This document shows, piece after piece, positions 34,458 to 43,272 of a DNA stretch of 64,000 nt. Within the stretch, counting starts at the first letter, position 1, and each line of letters begins with the position of its first letter. The notes beneath the pieces are model-generated. The model was not told the origin of the DNA. It worked only from the letters and a program-made list of their open reading frames with translations, and did not search any database. The translations under genes and the position numbers were made by a program. The DNA is taken from assembly GCA_013368315.1 (NCBI GenBank), contig JAACJM010000260.1, positions 1-64,000 on the forward strand, read 5' to 3'. Origin of the DNA: Tetrapyrgos nigripes. Lineage: Eukaryota; Basidiomycota; Agaricomycetes; Agaricales; Campanellaceae.

Positions 34458-34467
34458 AGTTCGTTCA
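34458..34467 (-). other. Putative self-primer binding site
   Basis: Two bases inside the 5' LTR boundary the minus strand reads TGAACGAACT. There is no TGG-type tRNA complement. This 10-mer is the exact complement of AGTTCGTTCA in the 5' LTR (34,655-34,664 on the minus strand), which sits where transcription should start. That is the arrangement known for Tf1/sushi elements, where the 5' end of the mRNA folds back to prime reverse transcription. Confidence 0.6.
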
Positions 34468-34469
34468 AG

Positions 34470-34565
34470 TGTCAAGGTTGCTGGTACACTCAATAACCAC
34501 CCAAGTCACACAATACAAGAAAGTCGGTTACAAGAGAATAGATTGGTTAAAAGAGACAGAACAAT

Positions 34566-34602
<37 letters not shown>

Positions 34603-35014
34603 TAAGCTGACTAGGCTCTACACTGCATAGTAGTAATACGGAGCGGAGACGAAGTGAACGAACTAAGGAATAAGTTACAAAGTTCACAGGTATATAAGTA
34701 AAATATGAACAGATGGGAAATAGCAAGTACTAATAGTCGGTATCATGTGGAAACGTCAAGGGCAAGAGAGTAATGAGTTAAATATGGATAGATGAAGGTA
34801 CTGGATCATATGGAGTGATTGACAGTGAGAATGTCTGTGGAGATAGGAATCGGAGGAGATAAAAGTGTGATTCATAGATCTGTGGAGATGGTAACTATAG
34901 ACGATGATGGGAAATGGTTGATGTTTATGGGGTTAAAAGTAGATAAAGTGGGGAATAGGTAGTAAAGGAAAAGAATAGAAAGGAAATGAATAGGTGGGGG
35001 GGCGATTCATGACA
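34470..35014 (-). repeat. Right LTR (5' LTR of the element)
   Basis: 545 bp, same termini as the left LTR. Carries the promoter-like TATATA on the minus strand and the AGTTCGTTCA segment complementary to the primer-binding site. In the left LTR the same segment has one substitution. Confidence 0.95.
34691..34696 (-). promoter_or_regulatory. TATA box of the retrotransposon LTR
   Basis: TTATATACC on the minus strand lies about 27-32 bp upstream of the predicted mRNA start AGTTCG at 34,664, the normal spacing for a TATA-directed start. Confidence 0.55.
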
Positions 35015-36908
35015 TCCGGTCCCTATGATGTTCTCCAACCTGATACAACACACACTGACCCTGCTCAGCAAATTTATCGCTGTTATATTCTACACGCCTG
35101 TGTTTGTTTTCCCTGGTATACTCGTCGCCGCTTTGGGTGGTGTTCTTGGTCAATTCTATATTCAGGCTCAACTACCTATCAAGCGCTTGCAGTCCAACGC
35201 AAAAGCACCTGTTTTGGGACAGTATGTCATTATGTTCCACTTTGGTAATAAAAGTTCTGATATGTCCCTTTGTCCAGTTTTCGGGGCTGCAATCACTGCC
35301 AGACTCAGTAAGACTTCCACTTTCATAAACTCCTTCTCACCAAGACCGATTCTCGCACTTTCTAGCCTCTATTCGTGCCTATGGCATTCAAGAGAGCTTT
35401 AAATCCAACTCGCTCAAGTTCATAGACTTCTATTCAAGGCCTTCTCGTGCCTACTACAACCTGAACCGTTGGATTGATATACGTGTCAATGTCTTAGCAA
35501 ATATGTTCACAGCCGGCTTGGGAGCATATTTGATCTACCTTTCGCACCAAACTGCTTCCAACATTGGTTTCTCGTTAAACATGGCTGTTGGTTTCAGTAC
35601 TGGTATCCTTTGGTGGATCCAAATCGCGAATATGTTTGAGACACAAGGTATGCTACTACCTTTTTTTGCATAGATTTGGCCACTCAAGCACTGGACACAC
35701 AGCAAACAGTCTGGAGTGTATCAACCATTATATCGACATCAAACAAGAGCCGAAAGCCACTGATGATGGCTGTCCTCCTGCCTACTGGCCATCAAGCAGC
35801 GAACTTTGTGTTGAAAAACTTTCCTCGCAAAGGTTTTACGCGATATCTCCTTCAGCATTGCATCTGGAGAAAGAATTGGCGTTGTTGGCCATACTGGGTC
35901 TGGAAAGGTGAGCAAATGGGAAGCTCAAACATCCTCCCTACACTAACCTGCAAATTATCACAGAGTTCCCTGATGCTGTCCCTTCTGCATTGTATCGATA
36001 CGGAAGGCAGCGTCTTTTATGATGGTATACGGACTGCATCCCTCAATTTGGAGAAATTACAGACCAACATCACTATCATACCTCAAGTGGTGAGTTGGAT
36101 AAACTCGCAATGTTTGCCTCTTCTGATACAGTGCTTGCTATAGCCTGAATTGCTCAGTGGTAGCATTAGGAAGAATCTGGGCCCCTTCAACCAGTACGAC
36201 GATGCTATCCTGAATGATGGTTTGTGTTCAGCAGGCCTGCAATCTGTCCAGAGTGAAGAGGAAGATGACAGGATAATGCTGGACACGGCTATAGCGAGTG
36301 GAGGGTCGAACCTTTCCGTCGGTCAGAGACAGATTCTTGCCTTAGCTAGGGCTACAGTCCGGGGGAGTAAATTGCTCATTCTTGATGACGTGCAATTCAT
36401 ATCATAGCTACCTCGGCCATTGGTTGGTATCTCACTTCCCTCTTCTTTGATCAATACTTGACCATGCTTTTCTACACAGATTATAAGACAGATTTCGTCA
36501 TTCAGTCTTCTTTGCGTAACGAGTTCAAAGGGGATGTAACCCTCATCACTGTAGCCCATCGTCTTCAGATGATTATGGATGCTGACAAAATTGTGCGTGG
36601 TTACCTCAGCATCTTGGCTCGTGTTTTCCATCTCTCTTTCTACTTTTCAGATGGTTCTGGATGCCGGTAACATTGTGAGTCCATTGTTTTAATACTCCTA
36701 TGGTAGGCAATTAATGCATTAACAAAAACTTCTGTGGGTCAAATTTGACGAACCAAGTGTATTACTGCAAAACTCAGAAGGAAAGCTACATGCTCTCGTT
36801 GATGAGTCGGCTGACAAGGATCACTTGTATGAGATGGCCGGGCTTGATTCCGAACTGCTGAGGAAGATTATGACATCCGCAATCTCATCCGCTTCTCCCA
36901 TACGCTAA
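35015..36908 (+). pseudogene. ABCC (MRP-type) transporter, 3' half, broken
   Basis: Continues the reading of the 5' half directly after the retrotransposon: second membrane domain (LSKFIAVIFYTPVFVFPGIL, FYSRPSRAYYNLNRWID-like block across a splice), then NBD2 with a Walker A region of which AILGLE and the post-intron SLMLSLLHCIDTEGSVFYDG remain, IIPQVPELLSGSIRKNLGPF (across an intron), the signature NLSVGQRQILALARA, Walker B KLLILDD and H-loop TVAHRLQMI. A 17-bp insertion (36,391-36,407) between LLILDD and ATSAI-encoding bases shifts the frame. The end is the TAA at 36,906-36,908. Full ABCC exporters move organic anions or conjugates across vacuolar or plasma membranes; this copy is very unlikely to be functional. 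Confidence 0.75.
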
Positions 36909-37152
36909 GCGATTCGCAACTGGTTCACACCAGATTCATGGGTGGGGACCATCGTGCCAATGGATGACAGTGGTGTGGAGAAGTTAACTGGTTATTTTGG
37001 GATATTGGAAAGGGATCGTCTCAGTATGTAAATCTCTCTTCAAATCAGGTCCTTCAAATTTACCACTATCCCCAGTAATTGTCTCACAACGTCGCTGTGG
37101 ATAAAAAGATCAAAAAATACATGATGCATTTAGTCCTTTACGCCATACCACA

Positions 37153-38960
37153 ATGGTCGACTTGGTCGTTGACGAAAAATGAGACGCAACACCACCGACT
37201 AGCGAAGTCAAGGACTGCACCGACTTGGAGTTCGCTGACGACACTAATGAGGAGCCATCCAAATGGTTAACATCCAGCAATGAACTATGGGCCTATTATC
37301 TCTTCTATATCGGGACCAATGGCAATTGCAGTGTCATTTGCATGATTGGTGGTAGACGATCTGTCTCAGTGGCATGCTGGAATTGCCTTGTATATTCTTG
37401 GACGTCAGAATGAGTCCTACTAAGGAGTTTTTCAGTAATAACGTACCAGGCATGATTCCACTCTGAAGCTCCCTCTAATCTCCAATAATTCCCTCTGCAG
37501 TGCGCTCTGACGTTTTGGACCGCTGCTTTTCCTGGTCTTGCTCGTGATCTTCCCAAAGTCAAGGAATCTCTGACTCGAGTGAAGGAGGGACGGAAAACAT
37601 ATTTTCACATTTTTTGCCTTTGTTCTTTCCCAGCTAATCATTGCTCTACCAGACTTGCAGAGCATGCCCAGTTAACGTCTCTTTCTCGCAATCGTATCTC
37701 CAATATGTATTTGTCTGCTTTGCGTGCTACCATGGTTTTTCCTGGAGAAAAGACAACCTGGACTCAGCCTTCCTCCCGGGACTGGCTTCAAGCAGACATA
37801 CGTTGCTCTGAGAGAATGTATGAGGCTGACACAGACGTTTTTGTATCTTGTATTGTATTTCTTGAGGTGAGTAAACGCCTTGGATTTTTGCCTGTGGTCA
37901 ATTTGATTTATTATTCAACAGGGGAGATATATTGAATACCAGTGTAAGCAGCCTGCAAATTTGCTGTCGTTGCTCACTGTGATGATCATTCGATTGAATA
38001 GCACTGTGATAGCAACTTTGCAGAATAGGTACAACTCAGAGGTTTTTGAACCTTCAGTCTAAAAGTTAACCCATGATTCATCAACAGTGTTGTATCCTAT
38101 TCTGTGTTACAGCTTATGCTCCTTTTGATTGTGGGCATCGCAACTGAAATGATTGGTATATAGTTGCGCGTCCTTTCCTTCATACTGCTTTTACAATTGA
38201 CTGAGGAATAAAACCTAGTCTGTTCTGGCTCGTCCAAAAGAAGTACAAGATTAGTACTAAAGCCGTAGGTTTCTTCATTCTGCTATGCTCGCGTGGACTC
38301 ATCAATCACATACGCAGATGCTTTCATTCAATGTATTTTGGATTATCGTCAGCGTCTTGCTTTGCATTACTGTCCGCGAAGCTGACACGTCGTGTAGATT
38401 CTGACTATTTGGAGTCTCATTGTGTCCATACCGATAACTTTGGGCTCAAGCATGTTTGGGAATTTTGGTGAGCTTCATTTCTTTGGATGATGAACACATT
38501 ACTGACATCTTCTGACTTTCTTTTTGTTTCTCTCCTGTCCCTCCTTTCACCATACATATGCGTGACATATGCAGGTTGTACCAAGCACATTACGGCCTTA
38601 TGGTGTGTCCATGGTATGCATGGTACAGTCAGACAATGATTAGCGAGGTGTCGCCGTTACCTCTGATGTCAGTGCTGCTGTTCTCAATCGTGTTCCTGCT
38701 CTGATGACTGTAATTGTCCCACAACAGGTTCCTTTTCTTTGCTCTATTCTCCGTTGTGAGTCCACTGCGCTTTCCACTAGCCGAGTCCAGCCATTTCTTA
38801 CTACAGGCACCTCACTCTAGGTCGGCAAAACCTCAGCTTTTATAGGACCTTTCATATCGTGATTCATCAGCGATTATTTCGGCAGCAGATAATAGTGATA
38901 ACATGCCCTTTTGTGTTCTTGTCCAGATTGTGCATCTTTGATCTCTGTCGACTCTGTACA
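37153..38960 (+). pseudogene. Atg22-like MFS transporter, decayed
   Basis: The start ATG at 37,153 is followed after nine codons by an in-frame TGA (37,180-37,182); the frame then continues SNELWAYYLFYIGTNG, a typical first-helix start of Atg22-like transporters. Downstream blocks fit the same family: ALTFWTAAFPGLARDLPKVK, SVVSYSVLQLMLLLIVGIAT, FWLVQKKYKISTKA, LYQAHYGLMVCPWYAW, YSQTMISEVSP, FLFFALFSVV and VGKTSAFIGPFIS, spread over several exons. The family includes the vacuolar amino-acid effluxer Atg22 and related fungal MFS proteins. Several frame changes are needed. Transmembrane segments are recognisable, but the gene is not intact as written. Confidence 0.65.
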
Positions 38961-39107
38961 ATGCTCTACAAGGCTTGTTAGAGTATCATGGCCTTCAGAG
39001 TTGGAAAGAGACATGGTGTAAAGAAAATCTCATGATCATAGAAGATGTATCAATGCTAGTAAGAGTAATTCGAAAATAGGACCTGAAATCCCGCCGTTCC
39101 ATCACAG

Positions 39108-39920
39108 TTGTCTACTAGTCGATGCAGCTGCTGTTCTCCTGACTGTCGTGCAGCTTGTCCTTGGCTGATAGCTATAGTCTATCCAGAACTGCTCGGACTC
39201 GTACTTGCCACCATATATGGTGGCCTAGTTCCTCAGTATTCACTTTGTCACCGTGCCTATCTCCCAATCATACATCCTCAACCAATATCCCTATTAGGAG
39301 TCATCTTGCTCACCGTCTACTTCAATCACACTCGCTCGTGAAACCCATCGAGTATGCTACTTGTGTACCGGCCTCTTTACATGATAGCTCTCGGCATTTG
39401 GGCAAGAACCGTTATCACGAAAAACTCAGCACAGTTCCACATACCACTCATACTTAGATGCGTTTCTGGTTGGTCTTCTTTCCTTTGCCCTGGAATGTAT
39501 CGGCCACGAGCTTGACCAAAAGACGCTCGAGGGAGAAAAGAATTTCCACAAGAATCCCGTTTGCCAGGTGAGTTTGTACCTACACGTGCTCAACCTGCTC
39601 GCGCTAACCTGCCATCAGCTATTCTCCTCGATGACACCACTTATGCACACAAAGGGGCGTCTCAGTACGTTTACCGAGGATGACTTGCCTGATATCGAAC
39701 AACAAGATGAATGTGAAAAATTGGGCGAGAAGCTGAAGAAGGCAGTTAAGTCTAGAAGCAGTCAGGTCACTTTCTTTGTCCTGTTCACCCTTACTCACGT
39801 TCCTTCTTTGTAGTTCTCTGTGAAAATATATTTTCATTGCATATTGGTTTGCTGCGACTTTGAAGCTGATTCAAGACTGTCTGGAATTGTGGTATCTATT
39901 TAATCCTCTGTTTGCTTCTG
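39108..39920 (+). pseudogene. N-terminal fragment of an ABCC transporter
   Basis: Blocks match the region that precedes and opens the first membrane domain of ABCC exporters: a hydrophobic segment YPELLGLVLATIYG, LLGVILLTVYF, then ALECIGHELDQKTLEGEKNF, MTPLMHTKGRLS (MTPLM plus a KGAS-like stretch in another frame), TEDDLPDIEQQDECEKLGEK and finally WFAATLKLIQDCLELW. This is the part absent from the ABCC copy at 23.5-36.9 kb, yet it lies downstream of that copy and of the MFS gene, on the same strand. Frames change several times. It breaks off near 39,920 with no NBD following. Confidence 0.6.
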
Positions 39921-41485
39921 TCAACCCCACTTTTCTTTCTTACTTAACATTAACAACATCCTTCCTCCGTCTTGAATGGACCTGAAAATTCTTATGATGC
40001 TATGAATACTGTTACTCCTACTCTTGCATCTTCTACTATCTCTCTACCTCCCTCTCATATTGCTCTCAGCCTTTTGACACCTCTGCTGTCCCGTTCTCCA
40101 TGTCTTCCTCTGTTGCCAGGGTCATACAGTCTAGCTTAGAAGTGTATTCACCCTCTGACTCTGTACTCGCTATTGCTCACACCTACTGCCGGTCAAAAGA
40201 AGACTACACATGAATTGTGCAACAACTTTCGCAACCTCCAAATTCGTTCAAGAGTGTTGTATCATCTTCCTCAACGATGGCAATGGTGCTAGCAGTGCTG
40301 GCAGCTCCAGCAGCTCCATACCGGCTCTGAATAGTTACATCGTAGACTAGATTTGATGTATGCACTCAGAAAGCCAAAATCATAATTGAAGTCTTTCTAT
40401 TCTACAGCTCACTGAGTTCAAGATAATTTCCAGATTCTGGGGAAAAAAATCATTATATCTCCCTCTCCATGATTTGCAAACATACACAAGATTCTGTTGT
40501 CTTGGTCATGAGCCCGAGATATCAAAAGGTTCGGCCCTCGCCGCTTGCAGCCATCCCCCCCAGTCATAACAGAGTGCAGAAGAGAAGCTAAGGAAACGAC
40601 GATGAGGCTCGTAATGATGCCCTGAGTGCCAGGAAGACTCACTTAAAACGATGGCGGTAACAAACCTCACATAAGTACGGGGTGGGCAGCAACAACCAGT
40701 CCGGTTCTTCGTCGTAATAGGGTCTTTCAACACGATCTGTAGCTGTGGGTATAAGTAATGAGATTTTGAACCTGGTCAAGTACAGAATACTCACCGGTTC
40801 ATCCTATGTACTGCTCCAACTCCGACCACCCTGTCCGCTTCCATCTCAAATCCGACCTTATCATTTTCCAACCTCCATCATCTGCCAACCTCTAACAGTC
40901 GTTTTCCCGTGCCAGGGAGTCGTGCACACCGGAGCTATAAAAGGACTACAAGGGGACATTCAAAGTGAGTGATGGATAAGACGCCGTTGGGATTGACGCT
41001 GTTGATCTGGACAATATGGACGTTGCAAAGAGTTGTTTGGACGCAAGGCATGGGACACCTGATGCAGATGGAGAGTAGGGCAGTGGCGGCGATGCAGAGG
41101 ATGCTGAAAAAGCGCAAAAGTCAATGAGATGAAATATGAAACTAGAAAACGGGACGTGCCTAGTTGTCTCAATGATAGGACAAACCGTAAAACTGAGCGA
41201 ACTGACGACCTTGTTGTCGTCCTTAAAACAGCCCTGAACATTTTTTGAAAGATTGTTTGAGGGAAAATCGGCTTGCTATGGCTCCACACTCACTGAAGCG
41301 AGCAATTATGCCAAACCAAACTGCGACCGAAAACCAGGGAAGAGAAGAGGGAAAACTACAGCACAGGAAGCAGGAGGCTCAAGCTGGTGGGGTGTTATCT
41401 GAGTGCAGAACATAGATGGAAACGGCGGATAGTTTCAGAAAGAATGGAGAGAGCAAGGTATAAGAACTAGTTGTTGTTGTGGTAA
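39921..41485. other. Region without a convincing gene
   Basis: Only short open frames on both strands. A minus-strand frame at 40,935-41,117 begins with a signal-peptide-like stretch (FFSILCIAATALLSI), but its start codon is TTG and nothing else supports it. Confidence 0.3.
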
Positions 41486-41907
41486 TCATTGCAAAATCAT
41501 TGTGATAATCGGAGTTGAAACAAGCGGTCCAAGAAAAGAGTTGAGAAACTTAAAGACAATCACCTGAATCAGCTGAGTGAACTCTTCCTTGACCCCTCCC
41601 ACATTATCAACGACCAGTACATGCTCTCTGGCATCGGTTGTACACAACCATTTCACGGACGCGTCCATAATGGTGTTGGCACAAAATATTCGAGCCACTC
41701 TGCTACCATCGACATCGTCACCTCCTCGGATCCGGGAATACCCTGTAAGACACTGCCAAAATCAAATGATTCAAAGTTTACCTTCAGAGCCTTCATAATA
41801 TCTTCCAATTTGGGCCTGCTTTCAGATACATGGTCCATGGAAAGGAAATGTACAATGTCAAACGCGCTACACAGCCACATTAATGTCTTCTCCGAAACCG
41901 TCATCAC
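41486..41907 (-). CDS. Unrecognised exon pair on the minus strand
   Basis: Minus-strand frames join in frame across a 29-nt GTAAAC...GGCAG gap, or alternatively read through it, giving WLCSAFDIVHFLSMDHVSES then RVARIFCANTIMDASVKWLC and HVLVVDNVGGVKEEFTQLIQ. The composition is protein-like and the last block has a beta-strand plus Gly-Gly turn pattern, but no family was recognised. The 29-nt gap would be very short for an intron here. Neither end of the gene is defined. Confidence 0.25.
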
Positions 41908-41915
41908 TCGTCACA

Positions 41916-42360
41916 TCCAATGGTGCTGTACAGGCGGCCTTGGATCTTCGAGCCCTCTGATACAATGCTCAGCAATATATAAAACACCATTACCATCCTA
42001 TGGTGCCTTTCAAGCGGCCTTGGATCTTCGAGCCTTCTGTTCCTGCTCACAACCCCACCGATAGGCCCTCCAGATTTCTTCCCCTCCTTCATTTCCGATT
42101 CTTTCCTTCCACACGTTATAAGTGCATGGTGACTCGTAGGTTTGCTCTTATTCATATAGTTACCTTCTCTCATATCTTATATCTCTACAGGTATTGTTTT
42201 CGTGATGCTGCCTTTAAACCAGCATCACTATCGGTGTCCACTTGTGATCTAGTGGTGTCCAGGGATTTTTCAGAAGCCATCTTTTCGGATTATTTCCTAT
42301 ATCAAGCCCTTATAGTATCCTACGGTGCTCTTTAAGAGGCCTTGGATCTTCTGGGTTCTG
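41916..42360 (+). repeat. Three copies of a 42-bp dispersed motif
   Basis: Copies at 41,916-41,959, 41,996-42,039 and 42,317-42,360 share a core of the form ATCC.A.GGTGC, then AGGCGGCC, then TTGGATCTTCGAG. A fourth copy lies at 48,792-48,830. After the second and fourth copies comes a second shared word, CCCCACCGATAG.CC. Confidence 0.65.
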
Positions 42361-43272
42361 TTCCTTTTCACCCTCTACTTTGGGAGGCTCGTTCCTATGA
42401 CCAGGACAGGAGCGACGCCGCTACGCATATTTGGTATTTCACTCAGGGTTTGAAGAATAGGGAGAGGCGAGAGGTGTTACCAGCTGTGGCCCAGGTGGGC
42501 GAGAAGCGTCCGAGTAAAACTGAGTATCCGTTTGTAGGGTGCCATTTGTGCATGTACGTTTTCTTGCTTATTTCTTCTTTCGTCTTTGGCACTAAATACA
42601 TATCTTTTTGAAGTTCGGACTCACCTACCTGGAAGAATCAAGAGGGCTCTGCCAGCAACATTCAGCGACACCTCAAAAAGCACCATCTCGATATTTCACA
42701 GCAGCTTGTTATCATCAAGCTCAAACACTAGGAGTCCTTCACGAAGGAACGTAGCGTTAGTGGTGCCAGCTCGAGAGCACCACAAGAACGACTACCATTC
42801 ACTCTTAACGGCTTTTATGAATGCCTGGTCAGGTAGATTGTTGTGGATGACCAGGTAAGGTTTTTTGATATTGTCTATCTATGATTTTAGCACTAACTTG
42901 TTACCCTAGTCGTTGTCAGTCGTCGACTCTCCTGAACTCCATGACCTGTTGTTATATATTGGTGTCGGCCTATCGGCCTAGGGGATAGCGACATACTCCA
43001 CCGCACCAAACTTGGGGGGCTCATTGTCCAGTACTTCAACATTGAATATAATGCAAGTATAATGTGATGATTGACCACATCAAGGTATGTTTTTTGTTTT
43101 CTCAAATCTCTTTTCTACACTCATGTCCTGCTCTTGTGTCTTCCAGCACTCAGCTGGCCGTATCTCGTTTACGAGTGATATTTAGTCCCGCACAACTCTG
43201 GCTCCGTCATTTTATGCTCTGAGCTGGTAGCCTTTCGCATTATTCATGGTTCCTATACGGGCAGAAAGCTAG
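42342..43272 (+). pseudogene. hAT transposase fragment with BED zinc finger
   Basis: Plus-strand exons read as the N-terminal third of a hAT-superfamily transposase. A BED finger starts at VGCHLC, is interrupted by an intron (GTACGT...TTGAAG) and ends in SPTWKNQEGSASNIQRHLKK plus HH, giving C-x2-C and H-type ligands. Further downstream are FYECLVR, VVDDQ, then SLSVVDSPELHDLLLYIG, HRTKLGGLIVQYFNIEYNAS and LVAFRIIHGSYTGRKL, all typical of the pre-catalytic region and first catalytic strand region of fungal hAT transposases. Stops and frame changes occur throughout. It ends abruptly at about 43,272, where the coiled-coil repeat of the next gene begins. Catalytic core and C-terminal dimerisation domain are missing. 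Confidence 0.65.

Larger units (their letters stand above)
27068..35019 (-). mobile_element. Ty3/gypsy chromovirus-type LTR retrotransposon with target duplication
   Basis: The element spans 27,073-35,014 and is flanked by the 5-bp target duplication TCCGG (27,068-27,072 and 35,015-35,019). Both LTRs begin and end TG...CA with TGTCA/TGACA termini. Transcription is on the minus strand. Reading from right to left the order is LTR, leader, gag, protease, reverse transcriptase, RNase H, integrase, chromodomain, an extra Cys/His-rich frame, polypurine tract, LTR. The pol domain order and chromodomain place it in the chromovirus lineage. The LTRs are 548 and 545 bp and differ at roughly 13-14 substitutions by eye plus two length-variable tracts, so it is not a very recent insertion. 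Frameshifts and TGA stops make it non-autonomous. Confidence 0.95.

Noticed and set aside
40935..41289. Possible small secreted protein on the minus strand
   Set aside because: The hydrophobic start lacks an ATG in a sensible place and the downstream part is different in each frame, with no splice solution.
41486..41907. Dihydroxyacetone-kinase-like assignment from LVVDNVGGV
   Set aside because: Only a short stretch resembles the kinase and no other motif of that family is present.
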